DNA of 64,000 nt from Microbulbifer sp. YPW16 (GTDB taxonomy: Bacteria; Pseudomonadota; Gammaproteobacteria; Pseudomonadales; Cellvibrionaceae), in the NCBI RefSeq assembly GCF_021290385.1, contig NZ_CP089928.1, positions 2,774,501 through 2,838,500 of the forward strand, in the 5' to 3' direction. Of this stretch, positions 25,182-35,100 are shown piece by piece. How positions within the stretch are numbered: the first letter of the stretch is position 1; each line of letters opens with the position of its first letter. The notes beneath the pieces are model-generated. The model worked only from the letters and a program-made list of their open reading frames with translations. It searched no databases and was not told where the DNA came from. The position numbers were made by a program, and so were the translations under genes.

Positions 25182-25765
25182 CAGGCGTGACCCGCCTGCG
25201 AGCCCATGCCGGAAAGGTCAATGCCGTGGCGCGCCGCGGCGGTTTGCCAGCGTTTCTCGATGGGCGTGGCGAACAGGATCTCCGGCTCTGCCGGCAGGGT
25301 CAGCCAGGCGTTCTCCACCAGTTCCTGTTCCAGCTGTCCGGCGCCCCAGCCGGCGTAGCCGAGGGCCACCAGCACATCGTCCGGGCCGCGACCGGTGGCC
25401 AGGGACTCGAGGATGTCCCGCGAGGCAGTGAGACTGATATCGGGACTGACCTCGACAGTGGAATCGAACTGGGCCCCGGTACCGTGCAGGACAAACCCCT
25501 GTTCCGGGGACACCGGGCCACCCAGCAATACGACCTCGTCACCTCGGAGGCTGGCATCCTGCAGGGATAACTGCTCGAAAACCTCCTTCCAGTGCACCTT
25601 GCTTGGCACATTGATGACGATCGCCATGCTGCCGTCCGGGTTGTGCTCGCAGACGAAGGCGATGGTGTGGTGGAAGCGCGGATCCTGCATGCCGGGCATG
25701 GCGAGCAGGAATTGCCCCTTCAGGCTGGAGTGGGTCAGGTCGCTGTCGATATTGTCTCGGTGCAT
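25181..25765 (-). CDS. yqgE: YqgE/AlgH family protein
   Basis: 194 residues. The family core is clear: LKGQFLLAMPGMQDPRFHHT, FVCEHNPDGSMAIVIN, LLGGPVSPEQGFVLHG and ALGYAGWGAGQLEQEL, then WLTLPAEPEILFATP. Its biochemical function is not firmly known; AlgH in Pseudomonas was reported to influence alginate, and the fold is solved. It is cytoplasmic, with no signal peptide. It is followed immediately by ruvX and preceded by tonB, as in P. aeruginosa. Confidence 0.94.
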   Translation of the reverse strand: MHRDNIDSDLTHSSLKGQFLLAMPGMQDPRFHHTIAFVCEHNPDGSMAIVINVPSKVHWKEVFEQLSLQDASLRGDEVVLLGGPVSPEQGFVLHGTGAQFDSTVEVSPDISLTASRDILESLATGRGPDDVLVALGYAGWGAGQLEQELVENAWLTLPAEPEILFATPIEKRWQTAAARHGIDLSGMGSQAGHA

Positions 25766-25830
25766 AAACTCAGTCTAGTCGGGGAGGCCGGGGGTGCCGG
25801 CGAGAACGCCCGGGCTCCGTGGTCCGGGGA

Positions 25831-26739
25831 TTACCCCCGGGAGGGCATCTTGCCGGCGGCGGTGGAGAAGCCGGTCATTTCGAAGCGCCAGGTGCGGATG
25901 ATTTCCAGTCGGTCGGCCTCCTTGCGGATCTCCGCCGGGAAGGGGGCGAATGGCGCCGCGAGGCGTACGATCTGCTGGGCGGCGTCGTCGAGCACGCGCT
26001 CGCCAGAGGACTCCAGGATAACAACTTCCTCCACTGCGCCCGTGGGCAGGAGTCGCACCATCATCCGCAGGCTGCCAGTGATCTGCTGTTGCAGGGCCTC
26101 CTCCGGGAAATTGTCATTGCCGACAGATTCCACTTTTTCCCGCCAGCCGTGCAGGTAGGCGGCGTCGGCTGAAGCCTTGGTAGCCACCGAAGTAAGCCGG
26201 CGGACCCGTGGGCGCTGGGCGATTGTCTGGCGGATCTTGTCCAGGCGGGCCTGCAGGCTGGCGATCTCCGGATTCACCTGCGGCAGGTCGGTGGGTGCAT
26301 CACCGCGCTTCTCGTCGGAGCGCTTGTCCTCGGCCGGGAGCTCCGGCGCTTCGCGCGGGCTGTCGCCGATGGTTGTGACCAGTTGGCGTCGCTGGTCCGC
26401 CGGCCGGGCGGCCTGCTGCTGTGGCAGCGGGTTTACTTCCTGGATGCGGGTATCGGCGATTTCGGCGCGGCGGTTGCTCGACAGTTCCCTTGGTGTCTCG
26501 GCGGTACCACTGGCCTGCTGGTTGTGCTGTGCGAGGTAATCCGCATCTTCCGGCGCCTGCGTGGTGTGGTGTTGTGCCAGGGTCACTTCCAGGGTCGGCG
26601 GCGCCTGGCGACCTTCCGGCGCGGCAAAGGCCACGCCGAATATTACTATGGCGTGAAATGCACAGGCCAGGAACAGTGCGAAGACAAAGCGCTCGCCCTG
26701 GGCTGCCTGTGGATGGTTATTACTGGCGGTCGAGTTCAT
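25831..26739 (-). CDS. tonB: TonB family energy transducer
   Basis: 302 residues. A single N-terminal anchor (about 18-38, FVFALFLACAFHAIVIFGV) is followed by a long periplasmic spacer rich in Gln, Pro, Arg and Glu rather than the usual Pro-Lys repeats. A coiled-coil (about 155-180) precedes the C-terminal TonB domain (AYLHGWREKVESVGNDNFPE; GSLRMMVRLLPTGAVEEVVI; IIRTWRFEM). It couples the ExbBD proton channel to outer-membrane receptors such as that at 17421; exbB and exbD are not in the window. It has the conserved position between gshB and yqgE. P. aeruginosa TonB at the same location (PA0406) is a TonB3-type protein linked to twitching motility, so a pilus-related role is possible (inference). 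Confidence 0.9.
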   Translation of the reverse strand: MNSTASNNHPQAAQGERFVFALFLACAFHAIVIFGVAFAAPEGRQAPPTLEVTLAQHHTTQAPEDADYLAQHNQQASGTAETPRELSSNRRAEIADTRIQEVNPLPQQQAARPADQRRQLVTTIGDSPREAPELPAEDKRSDEKRGDAPTDLPQVNPEIASLQARLDKIRQTIAQRPRVRRLTSVATKASADAAYLHGWREKVESVGNDNFPEEALQQQITGSLRMMVRLLPTGAVEEVVILESSGERVLDDAAQQIVRLAAPFAPFPAEIRKEADRLEIIRTWRFEMTGFSTAAGKMPSRG

Positions 26740-26861
26740 TCCGGTGATTGTGTACTGCTTATTATTTGCCCGCTGTGCTCGTCAGGTATCCCGGTGACTG
26801 CAATCACTGGTTTGCAGTGATGGTGCGGGATGACGCGGCACGGGATGCCCCGGTTACCTTG

Positions 26862-26879
26862 CCGGGGATTGATCCCCGG
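26862..26879 (-). terminator. Possible hairpin after gshB
   Basis: CCGGGGAT-TG-ATCCCCGG is a perfect 8-bp stem with a two-base loop, 28 bases past the gshB stop on the minus strand. No T-tract follows, so termination is uncertain; a pause or a transcript-end stabiliser are alternatives. Confidence 0.3.
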
Positions 26880-26906
26880 GGCCGCATCTACCGGCCGTTG
26901 GCCAGT

Positions 26907-27863
26907 CTATCCCTTTTTCCCCAGCAGGTCTGTGATCGCGTCCATGAGCAGCCCGCCGATATCGGTGCCGTAGGCCGCATCGATTTCGCGCACGCAGGTG
27001 GGGCTGGTGACATTGATCTCGGTGAGGTAATCACCGATCACGTCCAGGCCCACGAACAGCAGTCCCCTTTCCTTAAGGCTGGGAGCCACCTGCTCTACGA
27101 TCCAGCGGTCGCGGTCGGTCAGCGGTCGTGCTTCCCCCCGTCCGCCTGCGGCGAGGTTGCCGCGGGTCTCGCCGGCTTCCGGGATCCGGGCGAGGCAGTA
27201 GGGTACCGCCTCGCCATTGACCACCAGGATGCGTTTGTCGCCGTCCTTGATTTCGGGGATGTAGCGCTGCCCCATAATCTGGCGGCGGCCGTTATCGGTT
27301 AGTGTTTCCAGTATCGCGCCCAGGTTGCTGCCGTCCGGCTTGCAGTGAAAGATGCCGGTACCGCCCATGCCGTCGAGCGGTTTGAAAATAACGTCCCGGT
27401 GGCTGGCATGGAAATCCCGCAGGCGCTGGATATTGCGGCTGACGATCAGGGGCGGGCAGCACTGGGGAAAGCTGGTGGCAAAAATCTTTTCATTGCAATC
27501 GCGCAGGGACTGGGGCCGGTTGACCACCAGGCAGCCCTCACGCGCGGCACCCTCCAGGATGTAAGTAGAGTAGAGGAATTCATTATCGAAGGGCGGGTCG
27601 ACCCGCATCAGCAGGGTGTCGAGGTCGCCCAGCGGCATGTCCTGTACATCGCCGAGTGTGAACCAGTTCCCGGGGTCGTCGAACACTTCCAGGGGGCGCC
27701 CGCGTCCCATGGACCGGCCGTCCTCCAGGTAGAGGTCGCCCTGTTCGAAATACCAGAGCCGGAAGCCGCTGCGCTGTGCTGCCAAAAGCAGGGCCAGGGT
27801 GGTGTCTTTCTTGAACTGGATTTTGGCGATGGGGTCCATCACCACGCCGAGGGTCTGGCTCAT
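26907..27863 (-). CDS. gshB: Glutathione synthetase
   Basis: 318 residues, the usual length; ATP-dependent ligation of gamma-glutamylcysteine to glycine in the cytoplasm. The N-terminal MDPIAKIQFKKDTTLALLLA is typical of GshB, as are RVDPPFDNEFLYSTYILE, the ATP-grasp segments FKPLDGMGGTGIF and GQRYIPEIKDGDKRILVV, and the metal-binding GLDVIGDYLTEINVTSPT. All are intact. It diverges from pilG across 330 bases and is followed by tonB, yqgE and ruvX, the same order as in P. aeruginosa. Confidence 0.97.
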   Translation of the reverse strand: MSQTLGVVMDPIAKIQFKKDTTLALLLAAQRSGFRLWYFEQGDLYLEDGRSMGRGRPLEVFDDPGNWFTLGDVQDMPLGDLDTLLMRVDPPFDNEFLYSTYILEGAAREGCLVVNRPQSLRDCNEKIFATSFPQCCPPLIVSRNIQRLRDFHASHRDVIFKPLDGMGGTGIFHCKPDGSNLGAILETLTDNGRRQIMGQRYIPEIKDGDKRILVVNGEAVPYCLARIPEAGETRGNLAAGGRGEARPLTDRDRWIVEQVAPSLKERGLLFVGLDVIGDYLTEINVTSPTCVREIDAAYGTDIGGLLMDAITDLLGKKG

Positions 27864-28193
27864 AGGTAGGGGGTTCCGTTGCTGGTCGTCTTTGCCCGTG
27901 GCTAAAGTAAGGTCTGATCAATGGGGAGGCAACCGTTTCGGGCGACAATATACGCGAAAGTGCTCCGGGGTGGGGTGACGATAAATTGTGCATGCCGTCG
28001 AACAGGATTGGGACCGGTGGATTGTGCGATAGTTCTATGTTAAAAGTTCCCCTTGGCGTGCGACCCCGGCGAGTGCCCTGGAAAAGTGGCGCGGGGCGCC
28101 CAGACCCTGCTAGTGGTTCAAAGAAACGGCGCGGCAGCAAATAAGAACGGTTACCAGTGCCGAAAATAAATATTCAGGGGATACAACAACACT
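27864..28193. other. Divergent gshB / pilG intergenic region
   Basis: 330 bases between divergent gshB and pilG with no credible gene; minus-strand open frames here have the Arg/Pro-rich composition of noncoding sequence and overlap gshB out of frame. Promoters for both genes must lie here. No strong sigma-70 pair stands out. AT content rises just before pilG (AATAAATATTC), consistent with a promoter or untranslated leader. Confidence 0.5.
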
Positions 28194-28589
28194 ATGGAGC
28201 TGAACTGGGAAAGCCTGACGGTAATGGTGATCGACGACAGCAAGACGATCCGCCGCACCGCAGAAACTCTACTGCAAAAAGCGGGTTGTACCGTCGTCAC
28301 GGCCACCGATGGCTTCGATGCATTGGCAAAAATTGCCGATTCCCGCCCCGATATCATCTTTGTCGATATCATGATGCCGCGCCTCGACGGCTACCAGACC
28401 TGCGCACTGATCAAAAACAACAGCGAATTCCGCGCAACCCCGGTAGTAATGCTCTCCAGTAAGGATGGCCTGTTCGATCGGGCAAAAGGGCGTGTTGTCG
28501 GCTGTGATCAATATTTAACCAAGCCGTTCAGCAAGAGTGAGCTGATGGGGGCGATTTCCGCTCACGCGAAGCCCCATCATGCGGCATAG
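28194..28589 (+). CDS. pilG: Type IV pilus response regulator PilG
   Basis: 131-residue stand-alone receiver domain. The acidic pocket (Asp14, Asp15), phosphoacceptor Asp58 (FVDIMMP), Ser88/Ser89 and Lys110 (YLTKPFSK) are all present. In P. aeruginosa, PilG is phosphorylated by ChpA and promotes pilus extension and cAMP synthesis. The N-terminal MELNWESLTVMVIDD and the C-terminal extension fit PilG rather than PilH or CheY. It is the first gene of the pilGHIJ-chpA-chpC cluster, and a 244-base gap before pilH could hold a second promoter. Confidence 0.93.
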   Translation: MELNWESLTVMVIDDSKTIRRTAETLLQKAGCTVVTATDGFDALAKIADSRPDIIFVDIMMPRLDGYQTCALIKNNSEFRATPVVMLSSKDGLFDRAKGRVVGCDQYLTKPFSKSELMGAISAHAKPHHAA

Positions 28590-28833
28590 GGCTGGTTGCG
28601 GATTGTGACTTTGCGCTCCCAGGTAGCGTAAGATAGGCGGCTTGTCCGCTGTCCGGCGGGGCCCGATCACGGTTCCAGCCGGGATAAAAAAGCAACAATA
28701 AAAAACTTAACAGGGTGTGCGGGTACCGGTTTCCGGTTTCCAGCCCGCCCAGCAAGACCAAAACAGTCACGCAGGCACTAGGCACTTTGGGGAATAAGTG
28801 GCCTGTGTGGCCAGAGAATGTCACGGGGAAGAA

Positions 28834-29196
28834 ATGGCTAAGGTATTGATTGTTGACGACTCTCCGACAGAGACGCACAAGCTGACTACCATTCTGGAAA
28901 AGAACGGGCACTCGGTGCTTACCGCCACCAGTGGCGAAACCGGTGTGGATGTGGCACGCGAGCAGCGTCCGGATGTCATCCTGATGGACATCGTTATGCC
29001 GGGCCTCAATGGTTTCCAGGCTACGCGCCAGCTCAGCAAGGACAACCACACTACCGGTATCCCGATCATCATGGTCACTACCAAGGACCAGGATACCGAT
29101 CGCGTCTGGGGCATGCGCCAGGGTGCGCGCGCCTACCTGACCAAGCCGGTGGCTGAGAGCAAGCTGTTGGGTGTGATCGAGGAGGTGTTGGCTTAA
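28834..29196 (+). CDS. pilH: Type IV pilus response regulator PilH
   Basis: 120-residue CheY-like receiver with Asp8-Asp9, phosphoacceptor Asp52 (LMDIVMP), Thr82 and Lys104 (YLTKPV). The ALTARQ-type HKLTTILEKNGH and DTDRVWGMRQGARAYL stretches match PilH, which opposes PilG by draining phosphate or acting on retraction. ATG 28834 was chosen over an in-frame GTG 36 bases upstream because GGGGAAG lies directly before it and the protein then starts at the receiver fold. It is 15 bases from pilI. Confidence 0.93.
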   Translation: MAKVLIVDDSPTETHKLTTILEKNGHSVLTATSGETGVDVAREQRPDVILMDIVMPGLNGFQATRQLSKDNHTTGIPIIMVTTKDQDTDRVWGMRQGARAYLTKPVAESKLLGVIEEVLA

Positions 29197-29211
29197 GCCA
29201 GCGGCAATCCG

Positions 29212-29754
29212 GTGCAGTCTGAACAGTCCCCCTATCTCGCGCTGGTTGATATTGCCAACCGCGCCAAGGCGCAGGCCGCAGGCCTGCCTGGCCGCCAGGA
29301 AGTAAAACCCTATTGGAGTGGTATTGGCTTTTCCCTGTTGGGGCATCGCTTTGTCGCTCCCATGGATGAAGTGGTGGAGCTGCTGGAAGTGCCGCCGCAT
29401 ACCTTTATCCCTGGTGTCCAGCCGTGGGTGCGGGGGGTGGCCAATGTCCGCGGGCGGTTGCTGCCCCTGTTCGACCTGGCAATGTTTTTCGGCGGTAGCC
29501 TGAGCAGTGGCCGCCACCAGCGCCGGGTGCTGGTGGTGGAGCATGAAAAGGTCTATGCCGGGCTGATCGTCGATGAGCTGCACGGTATGCAGCACCTGGC
29601 CCTGGAATATGCCCGCCGTGCGCCGGGAGATTTGCTGGAGCCTTTCGCGCCCATGATCAGCGGGCAGTTCCTGCGGCAGCAGGATCGCTGGCTCGTGTTC
29701 GATATGCTCGCCTTGATCAATGATTATCAGTTTATGGATGCCGCGGCTCACTGA
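29212..29754 (+). CDS. pilI: CheW-like adaptor PilI
   Basis: 180 residues with one CheW domain (SGIGFSLLGHRFVAPMDEVVE; VRGVANVRGRLLPLFDLAMF; VLVVEHEKVYAGLIVDELHG). PilI couples the receptor PilJ to the kinase ChpA. It starts with GTG at 29212, 15 bases after pilH, with only a weak ribosome binding site, so translation may depend on coupling. The length matches P. aeruginosa PilI. Confidence 0.93.
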   Translation: MQSEQSPYLALVDIANRAKAQAAGLPGRQEVKPYWSGIGFSLLGHRFVAPMDEVVELLEVPPHTFIPGVQPWVRGVANVRGRLLPLFDLAMFFGGSLSSGRHQRRVLVVEHEKVYAGLIVDELHGMQHLALEYARRAPGDLLEPFAPMISGQFLRQQDRWLVFDMLALINDYQFMDAAAH

Positions 29755-29913
29755 GTACGCGGCATTCCTGTTTGTCCCGCGGGGGATGAACGCACAACAG
29801 GTGTCGCCGGCAGGCTGGTATTGTGTATTGCCGGGGCATCTATCGATCTTCGGTTCAACAGTGGTGAAAATAAGACGGCCTCAACAATAAACGGGGCCCG
29901 CCAGGAGTAAACT

Positions 29914-32058
29914 ATGAAAACAGGCTCCCAGAGTTCCTTTTCCGCGCTACGCCGCAACCCGGCCGCGCTGTTCTTGGGTCTACTGGTGCTCGCCGCATTG
30001 GCGGGCCTGATCGTCAGTATCTTCCTGGTGCAGTCCCGGGGAGACCAGGACAAGCAATACCTCCAGCAGGTTGCCGAGCTGCGGGCCCTGGCCTACCAGG
30101 TGGTGACATACGCCCCCGCTGCCACCGCCGGTGACGAGCAGGCATTTGTCGAGCTGGAGAGTGTTATCGACGACATGACCAGTACCTGGAACCAGCTGCA
30201 GGGGGCCGATGAGTCCACCCGCGAGGTGCTGCGGAGTGAGCTGGCTGAGTATGGTGAGATCTGGCGCCAGGTGAGGGCCCAGGCGGACACCATCATTGAC
30301 AACCGCGACACCATTATCTTCCTGAATGACGTTGCCAGTACCCTGAACGACTCGCTGCCGGAACTGCAGGCAGAGCACAACAACATTGTGGAAATCCTGC
30401 TGGCCAACAACGCCCCCGCGAACCAGGTGGAGCAGGCCCAGCTGCAGGTCTGGCGCGCCGAGCGTATCGGCCGGAACATCGACAAGATGCTGCAGGGTGG
30501 TGAGGATGCCGAGTCTGCTGCCGACCAGTTCAATACCGATGCCAGCCTGTTTGGTAAGGTGGTAGAGGGCATGAAAGGCGGTGACGTGGTGATGGGAATC
30601 TCCCGCGTAACCGACGAGGAGGCCCGCGAGTCGCTGGACGAAATCACCGAACTGTTTGAATTTGTGAGCTCCTCTGTACGGGAGATCTTCGAGGCCACCC
30701 CGGCACTGTTCGCGGCTCGCCAGGCGGCAGACGGTATCCTCGCCTCTTCCCCGCAGCTGCTCGAGTCCCTCAACACCCTTAACGACCGTATCGTTAACCT
30801 TTCCGCAGAGCGCCAGCCGAATAACCAGACCATCGCTATTCTTGCCGGTGTGTTCGTGCTGCTGATCTTCGGCATGATGGTTACCGCCTTCTCCGGCACC
30901 CGTCGCAGCCTGCGTGAAGAGTCCGAGACCAACGAGCGTAACCAGCAGGCCATTATGCAGCTGCTGGATGAGCTCGCCGACCTGGCCGATGGTGACCTTA
31001 CCACCAGTGCCACGGTAACCGAGGCCTTTACCGGTGCGATTGCCGACTCCATCAACTACACGATTGACCAGCTGCGCGTACTGGTATCGCGAATCAACGG
31101 TACCGCCCAGGAAGTATCCGGCCTGTCCGAGGAGACGCAGCAGACTGCCCTCCACCTTGCGGAGGCCTCTGAGCACCAGGCCCAGGAAATTGCCGGTGCC
31201 TCTGCGGCCGTTAACGAAATGGCGGTAACGATTGACCAGGTATCCGCCAACGCCGCCGAGTCTGCCCAGGTAGCCGAGCGCTCGGTACAGATCGCCAGCA
31301 ATGGTGCCAAGGTGGTACAGAACACCATCAAGGGCATGGACAATATCCGTGAGCAGATCCAGGACACCTCCAAGCGGATCAAGCGCCTGGGTGAATCCTC
31401 CCAGGAAATTGGCGATATCGTGAGCCTGATTAACGACATTGCCGACCAGACCAACATCCTCGCACTTAACGCCGCGATCCAGGCCTCTATGGCCGGCGAC
31501 GCGGGTCGGGGCTTCGCGGTGGTAGCGGACGAAGTACAGCGTCTCGCCGAGCGCTCCGCCGGCGCCACCAAGCAGATTGAAGGCCTGGTAAAGGCGATTC
31601 AGTCCGACACCAACGAGGCGGTGACCTCGATGGAGCAGACCACCACCGAGGTGGTGCGCGGTGCGCGCCTGGCCCAGGACGCCGGTGTTGCCCTGGAGGA
31701 AATTGAGGGCGTATCCACCAACCTGGCGGCCCTGATCCAGAACATTTCCAACGCGGCACGACAGCAGGCCTCCTCTGCCGGCCATATCTCCAACACGATG
31801 AACGTGATTCAGGAGATTACCTCGCAGACTTCCGCGGGTACCCAGGCGACAGCCCAGTCCATTGGTAACCTGGCCAAAACCGCTACCGCCCTGCGTGAGT
31901 CCGTTGCCGGCTTCAAGCTGCCCGCCGAGGATACCGGTGTGGAGACCGGTGACGACCTCTACGATGTCGATCTGCCGGATGTGGGCGAGGATGATTTCCC
32001 GATGCTCGACGGCGAGGAAGACGACGCGACTGCCCGCGAGGATCGCGCCCTGGCCTGA
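29914..32058 (+). CDS. pilJ: Pilus chemoreceptor PilJ (methyl-accepting protein)
   Basis: 714-residue inner-membrane chemoreceptor. Helix 1 is at about 19-41 and helix 2 at about 302-325, bounding a periplasmic sensor with two PilJ-type four-helix modules. HAMP follows, then a long cytoplasmic coiled coil with the highly conserved hairpin ([20 protein letters not shown] and [16 protein letters not shown]). The SMAG spelling at the hairpin is typical of PilJ. In P. aeruginosa it senses pilin and surface contact and signals to ChpA through PilI. Downstream, the methyltransferase gene pilK expected here is absent: only 69 bases separate pilJ from chpA. An acidic tail ([19 protein letters not shown]) is extra compared with the core family. 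Confidence 0.94.
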   Translation: MKTGSQSSFSALRRNPAALFLGLLVLAALAGLIVSIFLVQSRGDQDKQYLQQVAELRALAYQVVTYAPAATAGDEQAFVELESVIDDMTSTWNQLQGADESTREVLRSELAEYGEIWRQVRAQADTIIDNRDTIIFLNDVASTLNDSLPELQAEHNNIVEILLANNAPANQVEQAQLQVWRAERIGRNIDKMLQGGEDAESAADQFNTDASLFGKVVEGMKGGDVVMGISRVTDEEARESLDEITELFEFVSSSVREIFEATPALFAARQAADGILASSPQLLESLNTLNDRIVNLSAERQPNNQTIAILAGVFVLLIFGMMVTAFSGTRRSLREESETNERNQQAIMQLLDELADLADGDLTTSATVTEAFTGAIADSINYTIDQLRVLVSRINGTAQEVSGLSEETQQTALHLAEASEHQAQEIAGASAAVNEMAVTIDQVSANAAESAQVAERSVQIASNGAKVVQNTIKGMDNIREQIQDTSKRIKRLGESSQEIGDIVSLINDIADQTNILALNAAIQASMAGDAGRGFAVVADEVQRLAERSAGATKQIEGLVKAIQSDTNEAVTSMEQTTTEVVRGARLAQDAGVALEEIEGVSTNLAALIQNISNAARQQASSAGHISNTMNVIQEITSQTSAGTQATAQSIGNLAKTATALRESVAGFKLPAEDTGVETGDDLYDVDLPDVGEDDFPMLDGEEDDATAREDRALA

Positions 32059-32127
32059 AGCCCGGACGGGTAGCCCGTGCGCAAGCCGCGGGTACCCGGC
32101 GAAATACAGAATTATTGAGGACTTGGC

Positions 32128-35100
32128 GTGAGTCACGACAATCCGAATTTCCAGGCCCTTGACTGGCTGACCGGAGAGATCAACGAGACGCTGGCCCAGG
32201 CACGTCACGCCCTGGAGAGCTATGCGGCCGACAGCACGGAGCCCTCGCTCCTGCAGAATTGTCTCGAGCTGATCCACCAGGTCCACGGCAGCCTGCATAT
32301 GGCAGAGCTGACCGGCGCTGCCATGCTGGCCGAGGAAATGGAACAGCTGATCCAGGCACTGGCGTCTGACGAGGTGGAGAATAGCGAGGAGACACGCGAA
32401 TTCCTGATGCGTGCCCTGCTGGAGCTGCCGCTGTATCTGGACAAGGTCGCCTACCAGCGCCGCGATAATGCGGTGCTGTTACTCCCCCTGCTCAATGACC
32501 TGCGCGCGGTCCGCCGCGAGCGCCTGATTACCGAGGGCGGACTCTTTTCGCCCGAGCTGTCAGCGCTCGAGCGTGCCGCCGGTGCCCGCCAACCCCTGCT
32601 CTCAGACAAGGCCCGGCTGCAGGAGTTGGTGACCAAGTTACGCAAGATGTATCACGTTGCGGCGGCCGGTTTGATCCGGGACGTCAACAGTGGCGATAAC
32701 CTGGCCTACCTGCAGAAAGTCACTGACAAAATGCTGCTGCTCTACAGCGGCAGTGTGCGCCAGCCACTCTGGCAGATCCTCGAGGGCCTGCTGGAGGCCA
32801 TCGGTGAACACCGTATCACCGTGCAGCCGGCATTGCGCCAGCTGCTGCGGCGGATTGATGTGGAATTCCGCCTGTTGCAGGGCCGTGGCGGCCAGGTGCT
32901 GGATGCGCCCCTGGACCGCGGCCTGGTCCGCAACCTCCTGTTTTACGTCTACATGGCCGGGCCAAACGGCCCGCGCTGCCAGCAGCTGTACGACACTTTT
33001 GCCCTCGATCGGGCGGTGCCGGGAACACCACGGCCCGATACTGGCGAGGCGCTTGCCATGGGCCCCGAGGCCATGGGCACCGCCGTGGCCGCCCTGCGCG
33101 AAGAGTTGCAGAGTGTGCGCGAGGCTCTGGACCCCACCGTCGCTGCAGCCGAAACGGTTTCCCTCGCTGACACCGCTACGATCGCCCAGCGTATCGCCGA
33201 TACCCTGGGGGTCCTGGGGCTGGAAAATCATCGCATACGCGCCCGCGGTATCTACGAAAGCCTGCGCGATGCGTCGCGCAGCGGGGATCCACAGGAACTC
33301 CTGTTGCAGGCCGCGGGTGAAGTGGTACAGCTGGATTCGGCACTGGCTGCGACAGTCAGCCGCCAGCACCAGGAGCATGCGGAACAGCCCCTGATGGGCG
33401 ACGCCACCGACTCGGTACTGAGGGAGGCGCGCGCGGGCCTTGAGTCAGTAAAGGAATCGGTAGTCGAGTACATCGCCAGTCACTGGGATGTGCGGCACCT
33501 GGACAGGGTCCCGGAACGGCTGCAGGAAGTCGGCGGTGGTCTGGAGATGGTGGGTTACCGCCGCGCAGCGGACATTGTCTCTGCCTGCACCCGCTATATT
33601 TCCGAGCGCCTGATCGAGGCAGCCGAGCAGCCTGAATGGAAGCTGCTGGATACCCTGGCAGATGCCATTACCAGCGTCGAGTACTACCTCGAGCGGCGCG
33701 CGGACGGCATCGAGGATGCCGATATGCTGCTGGCCCTGGCGGAGGACAGCGTCACCGCCCTGGGCTTCCAGGTTAAGGGTGACAGTGCCGACGCAAGCGT
33801 ATCGGAACTGCAGGACGACGCAGGGGTTGCCGCGGAAGCTGTGCCGGCGGTGGAAGAGCCCACCGCTCCTACAGCGGATTACTATGCGGACGAATCCCTC
33901 AGCGGGGACGCAGGTGCTGCGACAGAAATCCCGGTCGCGGAGGCAGGGCCGCCCTCGCCAGAGGAAGCGACAGAATTCCCGGCTGCCGATTTGCAGCAAG
34001 GCTCGGCTGAAGCGGAACCCCCGGCCGAGACCGCCGCATCCGCCTCGTTTGTCGATGACGACGATGAGAGCCTGATCGACGACGAAATCCTCGAGATTTT
34101 CCTGGAAGAGGCCGCCGAGGTCCTGGAAACAATCGGCGAGTACTTCCCCCGCTGGGCTGAAGATTTCAGCGACCACGATGCCCTGATCGAGTTTCGCCGG
34201 GGCTTCCACACCCTCAAGGGTTCTGGCCGCATGGTCGAGGCGCTGGATATCGGCGAACTGGCCTGGTCGGTTGAGAACATGCTCAACCGCGTGATCGATG
34301 AGACGGTCAAGCCGCAGCGTGGCCATGTCCACCTGATAGAGCATGTCTGCGCCAAGCTGCCATCGATGATCGAGGGCTTTCGCCTGCAGACCGGCGATCC
34401 GGAGCCCGAGCGTACCAGCCAGCTGCAGGAGTGGGCCGACCAGTTGTCCCGCGGCGAAGTCCCCGCAGGCCTGTCCGCCCCCGAAAAAGGTGCTGCGGTC
34501 CCGCAGGAGGACCAGCCTGCCGCAGAGCCCGTGCCTCCGGCGCCCGAGGATTCCGATTTTGATGACAATGCGCAGTTGTGGGAGATTTTTGCCCAGGAGA
34601 CCGAGACGCATCTAGCCACCCTGGATGAGTACCTTGCTGCAATGCGCGAGGCCGCGCCGGTCTACGATGTGCCCTCGGATCCACTGCACCGCGCCCTTCA
34701 CACCATGAAGGGGTCTGCCCATATGGCGGAAGTCACCCCGGTGGCAGAACTGGTCGCGCCGCTGGAGCGATTCGTGAAAGAGCTGCGCACTTACCAGGTG
34801 CGTATCGACGAGGACATTTACGAGCTGCTCGCGGATGGCGCCAGTTACGTGCGCATCGTGCTCGAGCAGATACGCGGCCAACAGCCGATCCACATCGAGA
34901 AGGCTGAACAGTTCCTCGCCCGCACCGAAGAGCTGCAGGAACGCTCCGTCGGTCACCTGATCCGCGAGCGCGAAGCGAGCGAACCGCGGGAGGTCGATCC
35001 GCACCTGCTGGCGGTCATCATGGCCGATGGCATGAAGGTCCTGCTGGATGCGGACGAGGTGCTGAACGCATGGCGGCGCACCCCGGAGAATACCGCGCAG

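Noticed and set aside
29980-32298. 772-codon minus-strand frame opposite pilJ
   Set aside because: It arises because pilJ avoids certain codons; the translation is a Gly/Leu/Val-rich pseudo-sequence with no family resemblance and no start signal.
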